From an uncultured bacterium (GTDB lineage: Bacteria > Chloroflexota > Anaerolineae > JACIWP01), in the NCBI GenBank assembly GCA_903872005.1, contig CAIQJD010000965.1:1-17646 (forward strand): a stretch of DNA of 17,646 nt. Direction: 5' to 3'. The position numbers and the translations under genes are program-made. The notes under the pieces were generated by a model that was not told the DNA's origin, searched no databases, and saw only the letters and a program-made list of their open reading frames with translations. Shown piece by piece: positions 6,321 through 13,591 of this stretch. Within the stretch, counting starts at the first letter, position 1. Every line of letters begins with the position of its first letter.

Positions 6321-7256
6321 CTAGCGATCCTGTACCGGCCAGCCCAGCCCCAGCACAATCTGGCGCAGCTCGGCCATCTCTTCCTGGCTCAAGGGGAGCG
6401 ATGGCGGGCGGGAAGCGCCCATCGGCAGGCCGCGCAAGGCCATCAGGCCCTTCGTCAGCCGGCCCTGTCCGCCGGACTTCGCGCCGATCTTGGCATAGAA
6501 GTCGCGCAGCGCCGCCTTGACCGGCTCGTGCAGCGCCGTCGCCTCGGCGTAGCGATGCGCTTCCAGCAAAGCCCACAGCTTGAGGTCATATTCCGGGTAG
6601 GCCATGCCGGTGTCCGAGATGAAGCCGTGCCCGCCCAACTGCCGGCAGCGCACCGCGCCGCCGCCGTTGTCGAACATGTTGAAATCGGCGACCAGCCGGC
6701 GCATCTCTTCATACGGCTTCTGCTCGCACAGCGGCCACTTGATGGCGACGACATGCTCGAAGTCGCGCATCTTGAAATAGGTTTCCATCTCGATGTTGCC
6801 GTGGGGATACCAGGGATGATCGTAGACGACGATGCCGATTTCGATGGCCTTGGAGATGGCCTCGAAATAGCGCAGCGTGTCATCCTGGGTGGGGCCGCAC
6901 ATGATGGGCGGTGCGATCTGCACGCCGGTCGCGCCCAGGTCCTGGGCGCGCTTGGAGTCTTCGATGGCGCGCTTGGTGTCTTTGTACTGGATGCCGCAAA
7001 CGATGGCCGCCTTGCCGCCGGCGTTTTGCACCACTGTCCGCAGCAAAGGCGGCCATTCCCAGTCGCACAACATGGGGCCTTCGCCCATGGCGGCGGCCAC
7101 TTTGATGATAGCCTTGCCGGTGACTAAGCCGCTCTCTACCCAGAAGCGGGTCGCTGCGGCCATGCGTCCCAGGTCGAGTTCGAAGTCATCGTCGAAGGGC
7201 GTCGGGACGGTTACGACCGAGCCGACCAGCAACGAGCGCAATGTAGTCCGGTCCAT
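6321..7256 (-). CDS. DapA/NanA-superfamily Schiff-base aldolase or dehydratase, paralogue C (first in operon)
   Basis: 311 residues from ATG 7256, with GGAGG 8 bases upstream. It is preceded by a strong promoter (7289-7317), so this is the first gene of the triplet. Tyr145 (GIVVYDHPWYP) and the Schiff-base Lys173 (HVVAIKWPLCE) are present. The threonine pair of the pyruvate-binding loop is replaced (AAMGEG, 55-60). The start VTVPTPFDDDFELDLGRM matches the usual superfamily N-terminus. It is gap-free alignable with B over the whole length. Differences in the loop after the catalytic Tyr (DHPWYPHGN against NNWWWPNGN) suggest different substrates or subunit roles. No signal peptide, so it is cytoplasmic. 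Confidence 0.88.
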   Translation of the reverse strand: MDRTTLRSLLVGSVVTVPTPFDDDFELDLGRMAAATRFWVESGLVTGKAIIKVAAAMGEGPMLCDWEWPPLLRTVVQNAGGKAAIVCGIQYKDTKRAIEDSKRAQDLGATGVQIAPPIMCGPTQDDTLRYFEAISKAIEIGIVVYDHPWYPHGNIEMETYFKMRDFEHVVAIKWPLCEQKPYEEMRRLVADFNMFDNGGGAVRCRQLGGHGFISDTGMAYPEYDLKLWALLEAHRYAEATALHEPVKAALRDFYAKIGAKSGGQGRLTKGLMALRGLPMGASRPPSLPLSQEEMAELRQIVLGLGWPVQDR

Positions 7257-7288
7257 GTGCTTTTCCTCCGCGCACGATTTCAGGCGCG

Positions 7289-7317
7289 ACTATAGCACAG
7301 GACGCGGCCGGCGTCAA
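7289..7317 (-). promoter_or_regulatory. Sigma70-type promoter of the three-aldolase operon
   Basis: On the minus strand TTGACG (7317-7312), a 17-base spacer and TATAGT (7294-7289) give five of six consensus bases in each box with ideal spacing. A near-palindrome GACGCCGGCCGCGTC (7315-7301) overlaps the -35 box and fills most of the spacer, where a repressor could bind. The operator role is inference. The -35 box begins 6 bases past the stop of the upstream lipoprotein gene. Confidence 0.82.
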
Positions 7318-7323
7318 TCAGGG

Positions 7324-7845
7324 CTACTTCGCAAGTTCTTGCCAGACCTCCGCGATGTACCCTTGCGCATCGGCGGTGTAGATCTGCTTGCCGGCTTCCG
7401 GTTTGCCGGCCTTGCACTTCCACTCGTACACTGTGGCCCGGCCGGCCACGTTGGCCGGGATCACATCGGCGGTCTGGTTCTTCTGGCAATAGTCGTTCAT
7501 GGCCGCGCTCGGGTCTTTGGAGGTGTTGGCCTTCTCGCCGCAAGGAATGTTGGCGCCCACGTGGCACGCCACGACCTTGCCGGCGGCGCAGCGCCAGGAA
7601 GCGCCGCTCTTCTGCACGTCGGCCGGCATATCGGCCGTGATGATCTTCTTGGCGAGCATCGCCTTGATGATGGCATCGGGAACCTTGTCGCCGGTGTAGC
7701 GCGCATCTAGCTGGGCCAACGTGCCGACGGCAGCGCAGTAGGCGAAGGGGTCGGTATAGGTGGAGGCCGATTGGGCGCAGCCGGCCAATACCACCAGCGC
7801 CGCCAAGAGTCCCACCACAATGAGCAAAGCCTTTCGTGTCCGCAT
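7324..7845 (-). CDS. Putative lipoprotein of unknown function
   Basis: 173 residues from ATG 7845, with AAGGAG 9 bases upstream. The N-terminus is a lipoprotein signal: MRTRK, a hydrophobic core to residue 20, and lipobox LAGC with the modified Cys at 23. The mature part carries six further cysteines (contexts AYCAA, WRCAA, ACHVG, PCGEK, DYCQK, WKCKA), suggesting disulfides in an extracytoplasmic protein. There are no metal or catalytic motifs I recognise. I cannot name a family. It has its own promoter (7919-7946) and a leader of about 65-70 bases. It lies between the aldolase operon and the hydrolase operon, so a surface or binding role linked to either is possible but unproven. The frame upstream to 7905 falls in the leader and is not used. 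Confidence 0.8.
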   Translation of the reverse strand: MRTRKALLIVVGLLAALVVLAGCAQSASTYTDPFAYCAAVGTLAQLDARYTGDKVPDAIIKAMLAKKIITADMPADVQKSGASWRCAAGKVVACHVGANIPCGEKANTSKDPSAAMNDYCQKNQTADVIPANVAGRATVYEWKCKAGKPEAGKQIYTADAQGYIAEVWQELAK

Positions 7846-7918
7846 GTTCCTGTTCTCCTTTGATAGCACAACGTGCGTTGTAGATGCTCTGCTTACACAT
7901 CGCAAAGTATCATGGTTA

Positions 7919-7946
7919 ATTATACCACAGAATTACATGGAGTCAA
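7919..7946 (-). promoter_or_regulatory. Sigma70-type promoter of the lipoprotein gene
   Basis: Minus strand TTGACT (7946-7941), a 16-base spacer, then a perfect TATAAT (7924-7919). The surrounding DNA is markedly AT-richer than the rest of the window. The -10 box sits inside an imperfect palindrome GGTATAATTAACC (7925-7913), and a second small palindrome CAACGCACGTTG (7880-7869) lies in the leader. Either could be a regulator site, which is only a suggestion. Confidence 0.82.
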
Positions 7947-7993
7947 TAAATCGGCGCTCAAAGGAGGCGCGTTTCAGCGCGTGGACGAAATGG

Positions 7994-8051
7994 AGGCTGG
8001 CCCCTTGCGCGCGTCTGACCGGGCGCCAGAACGCCCACAAGGGGCCAGCCT
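7994..8051 (-). terminator. Nested hairpin downstream of the membrane-protein gene
   Basis: Perfect 14-base arms AGGCTGGCCCCTTG (7994-8007) and CAAGGGGCCAGCCT (8038-8051) enclose 30 bases that contain a second hairpin, GGGCG (8021-8025) with CGCCC (8032-8036). It begins 26 bases past the stop of the membrane protein gene in the direction of transcription. A T7 run (8063-8069) lies before the stem rather than after it, so this is not a textbook intrinsic terminator. It could block 3' exonucleases or be a repeated structural element. Confidence 0.45.
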
Positions 8052-8076
8052 ATATGGGGCCGAAAAAAATGGGGGG

Positions 8077-10071
8077 CTAGAACGGGCCGGGAGTCTGCAC
8101 GGTCTCGCCAATCGCCGGCGGCGTGAAGGGCTGGTAGCGCCGGCTCTTCCAATCCCATTGCAGCCAGCGCAACGTCGTGTCTTCCAGCGGGACATCGAAG
8201 CGCAGGCGCGCTTCCAGCGGCCGGCCGTCGGGCGAGACGCCCGTCACTTCGGCGCGCATCCCGCTCAAGGCTATTTCCTGGCCCACCGTGAAGACGACGT
8301 CGCTGCTGCGGTAGAATCCATCCCCGTATTGCGCCGCAAAGGCCGGATGGGCCAGCGGCCAGATGTCCCGGGTCTTGCCCACCGGCGTCGCCGGCGGCAA
8401 AAGGTAGCCCAGTTCCGGCCGCGCCAGCAGCGTGTTCGCGTCCACGCGCGTGAGGGAGACGCGCGAGTAAGCCGGCGCCAGCATCCGCAGGCGCGCCGGG
8501 GTCGGTTCGCCGCGCGCTTCCAAGAAGCTCAACATGTACATGGCCTGGCCCGGGCTGGGGGCATTGACAATCACCACGTCCTGTTCCTGGCATTGCGGCA
8601 GTGCGCCGAGATCCGACATGGCGACGTAGACGCCGTTCTGGAAGACTCCGGGCATACAGAGTACGACGCTGGGATAAATCAGTCCTTGCAAGCCGACCAA
8701 CAGGAGGCCGAGCGCGCCGGCAGCCCAGCGCCAGGCGCGTGACGCCGGCAGCCAGCGGGCCGGCGCCAGGACGCCGGCCACCAATTGCGCCAACAGCGCC
8801 AGGGCGCCCCACCCCATGAACATCGTATGCCGCCCCAGCGCCGGGCTGATCGCGCACACGGGCGTGATGGCGAGGGCCATGCCCAGCGCCCAGAAGCGCG
8901 CCTCGGGGTTATCGCGCAGCAGCGGCCACACACCCAGGCCCAGCAGGACGATGAAGCCGGCCGCAATCAGCCAGTAGCCCCAGCGCGCGCCCAGGGAGAG
9001 GAGCGCCGGGATTCCCGGATCCGGCATCACCCATTGCCCGAAGAGCAGGCCCCCCCAGCGTTCCAGCACAGCCAGCCCAAAGCGGAAGATGTCCTGCCCC
9101 GGATCAAGGTAGAAATTGGATCCGCTGGCCCCGTAGCCCATCCACTGATAGGCCAGACGCCAGACGACGATGATCACCGCATAAGGGGCCAGGCTGAGCA
9201 GGCGCTTGCGCCAGGCGCCCCGATCCAGGCATACGGCATAGGCGAACAGGTAGAAAGCCGAGGCGATGCCGGCTTCGGCCGATAGCAGCGACAGGGCCAG
9301 GCAGAGCGGCCCGAACCATGCGCCGGCGCGCCGGCCCTCGCGCCGCCAGCTATGGTGCAATCCCAACGCCAGCAGCCCGAAGGCGGACGCCATGATGGCG
9401 TTGCGGGCGTTCAGGGCGGCCACGCCGCTGAAATGCGGCACGTTGACCGCGAAGAGCAAGGCAGCCAGGCCGGCCGAGAGCCGGCGTCCCATGATGCGTT
9501 GATAGACCCACGCCGCCAGACCGCACATCAGCCCGTACCACAACAGGCTTTGGGCGTGCATCAGCGCCGGCGTGTTGGGCCATAGCCGGTAATCGAGCCA
9601 GTGGGTGAGCGCCGCCAGCGGCCGGAAGAAGGCCACGCGCACTTCCGACGATGCCCACCAGGGGAAGAGACCTTGATCCATGAGGCGCGCCGCTTCCCCT
9701 GGCTCGGCGAAGACGAAGAGGCCCTTCAGCGCGTCTGGCAGAGAAGAGGTGAGGAGAATGGCGCGGTGCAGCAAGTCATCGTCCACGCCGAAGCCGTTCC
9801 ACAGGGTCGGCAGGCAGAAAGAGAGGGCCAGGAAGATAGCCAGGATCGGCAGATAACGATGGCTCAAGCCGGCGCGTGCCAGGCTCCACATGCTGGCCCA
9901 TAGGCTGGGCTGGCGCAAGGCGTGGCGCGTGCGGTGGTAGGTGCGCGCCGGCAGCCGGCGCAGCGTCCCCCACGTCAACAGTCCCAACGGGTTGCGCGGC
10001 AAAACCATCGCCAGGGCCGCGACAGGCCCCCAGGAAAGGAACCGCTTCCGATAGTATGAGGGCCTTTTCAA
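8077..10071 (-). CDS. GT-C-like polytopic membrane glycosyltransferase (putative)
   Basis: 664 residues from a TTG at 10071, which is supported by AAGGAG six bases upstream and by no better ATG nearby. About ten or more hydrophobic segments run between residues 72 and 500, followed by a soluble C-terminal domain of about 150 residues. The first extracytoplasmic loop has GFGVDDDLLH with acidic residues at 97-99. It is followed by FFRPLAALTHWLDYRLWP, a pattern seen in GT-C (PMT/ArnT-like) enzymes that use polyprenyl-phosphate sugars and transfer them outside the cytoplasmic membrane. The acceptor and donor cannot be read from sequence. It starts 57 bases after the stop of the Gfo/Idh gene and is probably the last gene of that operon. 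It may also be a GT-C relative without transferase activity. Confidence 0.75.
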   Translation of the reverse strand: MKRPSYYRKRFLSWGPVAALAMVLPRNPLGLLTWGTLRRLPARTYHRTRHALRQPSLWASMWSLARAGLSHRYLPILAIFLALSFCLPTLWNGFGVDDDLLHRAILLTSSLPDALKGLFVFAEPGEAARLMDQGLFPWWASSEVRVAFFRPLAALTHWLDYRLWPNTPALMHAQSLLWYGLMCGLAAWVYQRIMGRRLSAGLAALLFAVNVPHFSGVAALNARNAIMASAFGLLALGLHHSWRREGRRAGAWFGPLCLALSLLSAEAGIASAFYLFAYAVCLDRGAWRKRLLSLAPYAVIIVVWRLAYQWMGYGASGSNFYLDPGQDIFRFGLAVLERWGGLLFGQWVMPDPGIPALLSLGARWGYWLIAAGFIVLLGLGVWPLLRDNPEARFWALGMALAITPVCAISPALGRHTMFMGWGALALLAQLVAGVLAPARWLPASRAWRWAAGALGLLLVGLQGLIYPSVVLCMPGVFQNGVYVAMSDLGALPQCQEQDVVIVNAPSPGQAMYMLSFLEARGEPTPARLRMLAPAYSRVSLTRVDANTLLARPELGYLLPPATPVGKTRDIWPLAHPAFAAQYGDGFYRSSDVVFTVGQEIALSGMRAEVTGVSPDGRPLEARLRFDVPLEDTTLRWLQWDWKSRRYQPFTPPAIGETVQTPGPF

Positions 10072-10128
10072 GGGCTTCTCCTTGGATGGATTTGCCGTCG
10101 CATGGCGACTACTTCAAGTCAAGCACGC

Positions 10129-11316
10129 TCAAACCCCCGGCGCGAGGGCCTGATACTCTTGATACGTATGGGTCTGGCACGCGTCGCGCGCCATCAAGCA
10201 CATCTGGCAACTCAGGATGCCGGCTTCCAGCGGCGCGCGCGACGCGCCACGCCCCTGCATGACGCGCAAGAAGTCGTGGGCCAGCTCTTTGTCGCCGGCG
10301 AAATGTCCCTCGCTCTGCCCCTCCAACCGATGGCGCTCCACCCGGTGGCTGTGATGGTGGTGGACGACGATCTCGTCCCGATACCAGTCGAATTGCAGCG
10401 TCCCCCGATAGCCGATCAGCGTCGCGCCGCGCGCCGCCGCGCCGCGCCGGGCGTAGAAGTTCTGCGTATAGACGGCGTGCATCCCGCTCTCATATTCGAT
10501 GATGGCGCTGGCCGAGTCGTGGTTGCCGGTATCTACGGCGAAGCTGCACAGCCAGTCATTCGGCTCCCACGCCGGCGACTCGCCGCGCCGATAGAAGAGG
10601 TTGTACGGGCTTTCCATGCACGCTTCCTGGCGCGCGCATTCGACGCACTTCAAGCCGGCCGGCATATCGCCGGTGAATACCGTCTTCGACTCCATCGCGC
10701 AGATGCGTTTGGGGCGCTGGCGTACCAGGGAATTGATATAGTCCAGGTCGTGGGTGGCCTTTTGCAGCCACAGGCCGCCGGTCTCTTGATCGTCGCGCAT
10801 CCAATAGTGGTAGTAATAGTAGCCGTAGGCCGGCACATTGTTGACCGCCTGCACCTGCTCCACGGTACCGATATCGCCGCTATCCACGATATCGCGCGCC
10901 ATTTCGCACAGCGGCGAGACGCGCAGCGGGAAGGAGACCACCACCGGGCTGCTGGAGCGCGACGCGGCAGCCTGCAAGGCCCTCAACTGCTCCCAGTGGA
11001 TCGCCGCCGGCTTTTCCAGGAAGAGCGGCAGGTTGCGCTGGAGCGCCAGCACGGCATAGGGCGCGTGCAGCGAGCAGCGCGTGCCGATCAATACGCCATC
11101 CAGCGCGGCCGCGTCGAACATCTGCTCGGCGTCCGCATAGACGACCGCGTCGCGCAATCCGTCAGGATAGCTCTGGCGCAGCTCGCCGGCGCGTGGATCC
11201 ACGATCCCCACCACCCGCTCCCCCGCCCTGAAACGGGCCAACTGCGTCAAGAAGTGGCGGATGCGATGCCCGTATCCGATGACGCCCAGGCGCAAGCCGG
11301 CCGATTTGTCGCTCAT
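10129..11316 (-). CDS. Gfo/Idh/MocA-family NAD(P)-dependent oxidoreductase
   Basis: 395 residues from ATG 11316. The N-terminal Rossmann fold has GVIGYG (11-16). The dinucleotide and catalytic signature EKP is at 101-103 (FLEKPAAIHW). The C-terminal alpha/beta domain carries the active-site motif GGLWLQKATHDLDYIN with His189 and Asp190. Family members oxidise or reduce hydroxyls of sugars, inositols and amino sugars, or act through transient NAD redox as in some glycosidases. A cysteine cluster C-x2-C-x5-C (224, 227, 233) could bind metal. The start overlaps the stop of the upstream hydrolase by four bases (ATGA, 11313-11316), so the two are co-translated and probably act on the same carbohydrate. 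The substrate is unknown. Confidence 0.92.
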   Translation of the reverse strand: MSDKSAGLRLGVIGYGHRIRHFLTQLARFRAGERVVGIVDPRAGELRQSYPDGLRDAVVYADAEQMFDAAALDGVLIGTRCSLHAPYAVLALQRNLPLFLEKPAAIHWEQLRALQAAASRSSSPVVVSFPLRVSPLCEMARDIVDSGDIGTVEQVQAVNNVPAYGYYYYHYWMRDDQETGGLWLQKATHDLDYINSLVRQRPKRICAMESKTVFTGDMPAGLKCVECARQEACMESPYNLFYRRGESPAWEPNDWLCSFAVDTGNHDSASAIIEYESGMHAVYTQNFYARRGAAARGATLIGYRGTLQFDWYRDEIVVHHHHSHRVERHRLEGQSEGHFAGDKELAHDFLRVMQGRGASRAPLEAGILSCQMCLMARDACQTHTYQEYQALAPGV

Positions 11317-13361
11317 CGCAGCTCGATGACCTCCATGGTGTCTAGCGCAGCCAACGCTACCTCGGCTGCTCCGTCCACGCGGCGCAACGCGGCGGGCTGT
11401 CCATCGGAGATGCGCCGGCCGGTGCGCGGGATGCGCCCGCCCGGCAGCCGCAGCGTGACCCGCAGGTCGCGCGCCGGGATATTGGGCAGGTCGCCCTGGT
11501 AATTCACGAAGCAGAGGAGATAGCAGTCCTCCGTGGCGCTTTGCAGCAGGGTGATTTCGACGGCGGCCGGCGCGTTGCTTTCCAGGAGCAGGCCGGAGGG
11601 CGCGTAGCGGCGCAAGAGAGTCGCGCCGAAGCTCTGTTGCGCGTCGTGGGGCTGGGCCAGGAGCGAGGCATAGAGGTAGATGGCGCGGCCGGCGCCATAG
11701 GCGTGTTCGGTCAGGCCGGCATAAGGGCCGGCCGGGCCGGGCGGATTGCTGTGAAACGCCGCGAAGTGATCCAGGTCATCGGGATCGAATTGCGGCTCGG
11801 CCACGCCGGCCAGGACGCGCGCCGTGGTGGCCCGGACGCGCGGCGCGGGGTGATCGCACAACAGTGGGCCGGCGTCGGTCAGCAGGTAATGCACGCGCGC
11901 GGTGTGCGCGCCGGCGTAGGAGACGCCCAGCACGTCCGCCAGAGCGAAGTCGCCGCTCGTCGCGCCGGCCAGGTCATAATAGCTGGTCATGCCGGTGGCG
12001 ATCAGCGTGCCGCCGGCCGCCACGAAGGCGCGCAGCCGCGCGACCTCCTCCGTGGAGAGGAACGCGGCATCGTTGACCACGATGGCGGCGAGGCCGGCGT
12101 AGTCCGTCGTCTGCTCGGTGAGGACGCGATAGGGGATGCCGGCGCGCCCCAGCGCCGTTGAAGCGCCGATGACTTCGTTCAGGGCGCGTATGTCGGTGAA
12201 CGAGAGCATGTGGCTGGCCGGGTCCATGATCTTACGCAGGCTCGACCCGTTATGTTCCGGCCGCACATGCGAAGCGGAAGAGAAGTACAGGCCACAATCG
12301 GCGACCAGGGTCGGGCGCGCCGCGGCGATGGCCTCTTTGAAGGGCCGCAGCCGGCGCGAGACGGCCGCCAGCCGCGCGTAGGCGCTGGCTTCCAATGTGC
12401 CATCGGGATTGATGGCGTCAATGAAGAAATATGCGCCGGCGTTGGCGAGGGTGGTCGCCGCCGAACAAGTCAGCTCCGCTTCGGATTTGGTGGAGGTGTG
12501 GTCGAAGAGGGTCACGGTGCGCGAGGTCATGAACTCATAGGGCATGCGTTGCGATAGGGCCGCCAGCGCTTTCGTCCCCAGGCGTTGCTGGTTGCGCCCG
12601 CCGTAGAAATCGCCCGAGCCGTAGTCGCTGGCGCGGCGCAGGGCTGGACTCTGGCCGTAGTACCAGCCGTACAGCGCCGGCGCGCATTGATGCACCACCT
12701 GTAGCCCCGGCCGTACCGCTTTGGCCGCCGCGGTCAGGCTCTCGGCGAACTCCACCAGCCAGCGCTCGCGCGCTCGCTGAAAGCCGACCCAGCGCGGGTC
12801 GCTCCAATCCAGCGTCTCCGGGATTTCCGCGCCGGCCTCGCGCCGGTAGCGGCTGCGGCAGGCGTGGCAGAAGCAGACGCCCGGCCAGACCGTCATGTCA
12901 ATGAACAGGCCGTCCACATCATAGGCGACGATCTCGGCGATCTGCCGGCGGGCATAGTCGGCGTACTCGGCGTTGTTGGGGCAATTATGCCACGAGCGGC
13001 GGTAGTGTTGCTGGCCGTCCACCTGCGTCACACGCCAGGCCGGGTGGCTCTGGGCCGTGCGCCGATCATAGACGACCGTGTAATAGGCGATGGGCGCAAT
13101 GCCGGCCTGCCGCAATAACTGTATCGTCTCGCCGAAGAGGTCGCGCCCCTCCAGGTTGCGGTGGACATGCCCGACGCGCGTCGGGTAATAGCAGTTGCCG
13201 TTGTGGCAGCAGGCGTAGACCATGGCGGCATCTGCGCCGGCGCTCTGCAGCGTCGCCACAAAGCGCGCCGGGTCGAAGGCGCGCATGAAAGAGGGATCAT
13301 CTTCGCTGATGTGATTATCCACCAGGATACGGGCATACGCCGATTCAAGCGGGTGCGACAA
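11313..13361 (-). CDS. GHL6-like putative glycoside hydrolase with beta-galactosidase trimerisation-like domain
   Basis: 682 residues from TTG 13361, with a G-rich AGGGGG site about seven bases upstream. No in-frame ATG lies near. The N-terminal half resembles hypothetical glycosyl hydrolase 6 TIM barrels: VDNHISEDD, then CCHNGNCYYPTRVGHVH, IAYYTVVYDRR, and DVDGLFIDMTVWPGVCFC with Asp150 and Asp155. This is followed by a C-x-C-x2-C cluster (163-168). Glu276 (MPYEFMTS) is a candidate catalytic acid. The second half has a flavodoxin-like segment (AGLAAIVVNDAAFLSTEEV, then FVAAGGTLIATG) as in GH42-type trimerisation domains, and ends in a beta-sandwich tail. No signal peptide, so it probably acts on imported oligosaccharides. 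It is the first gene of the operon with the Gfo/Idh enzyme. The family assignment is from memory of motifs. Confidence 0.82.
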   Translation of the reverse strand: MSHPLESAYARILVDNHISEDDPSFMRAFDPARFVATLQSAGADAAMVYACCHNGNCYYPTRVGHVHRNLEGRDLFGETIQLLRQAGIAPIAYYTVVYDRRTAQSHPAWRVTQVDGQQHYRRSWHNCPNNAEYADYARRQIAEIVAYDVDGLFIDMTVWPGVCFCHACRSRYRREAGAEIPETLDWSDPRWVGFQRARERWLVEFAESLTAAAKAVRPGLQVVHQCAPALYGWYYGQSPALRRASDYGSGDFYGGRNQQRLGTKALAALSQRMPYEFMTSRTVTLFDHTSTKSEAELTCSAATTLANAGAYFFIDAINPDGTLEASAYARLAAVSRRLRPFKEAIAAARPTLVADCGLYFSSASHVRPEHNGSSLRKIMDPASHMLSFTDIRALNEVIGASTALGRAGIPYRVLTEQTTDYAGLAAIVVNDAAFLSTEEVARLRAFVAAGGTLIATGMTSYYDLAGATSGDFALADVLGVSYAGAHTARVHYLLTDAGPLLCDHPAPRVRATTARVLAGVAEPQFDPDDLDHFAAFHSNPPGPAGPYAGLTEHAYGAGRAIYLYASLLAQPHDAQQSFGATLLRRYAPSGLLLESNAPAAVEITLLQSATEDCYLLCFVNYQGDLPNIPARDLRVTLRLPGGRIPRTGRRISDGQPAALRRVDGAAEVALAALDTMEVIELR

Positions 13362-13478
13362 TAGTTACCCCCTGTTCATTCTGCGTTCTCTGCCCTGAAA
13401 ATGCACTCTCATCGCCTATGGTATTCCAGAGCGGCATTCGTGTCTGCGGTCACATCCACGCCAGCGGAAGGATAGATA

Positions 13479-13580
13479 CACCGTAGAGGCGCAGAACACG
13501 CGGAGTTTCGAAAAGGGAGGGGGCTGGGGCAGAGAATTCTTTGACATCTTCCTCTCGGCGTCCTCTGCGCCTCTGCGGTG
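13479..13580. repeat. Interspersed inverted-repeat element, copy 2 (downstream of mttB)
   Basis: The left arm CACCGTAGAGGCGCAGA (13479-13495) pairs with TCTGCGCCTCTGCGGTG (13564-13580) with one mismatch. A middle of about 68 bases carries a pyrimidine-rich CTTCCTCTCGGCGTCC stretch before the right arm. The sequence matches the repeat at 15079-15146 in the same orientation. It belongs to the CGCAGAGGCGCAGAG-type repeats that are scattered in intergenic DNA of many environmental bacteria (from memory). It ends 12 bases from the mttB stop. Confidence 0.7.
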
Positions 13581-13591
13581 CGCTCCTCCCT

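Noticed and set aside
6289..6576. N-terminal extension of paralogue B frame
   Set aside because: It overlaps the C-terminus of paralogue C, and ATG 6288 has its own ribosome site and gives a length equal to C.
6291..7127. Plus-strand open frame of 278 codons
   Set aside because: Antisense to DapA-family paralogue C, with no ribosome site or recognisable domain.
13541..13546. Perfect TTGACA on the plus strand inside repeat copy 2
   Set aside because: The spacing leads to GC-rich repeat sequence with no -10 box. mttB is on the other strand.
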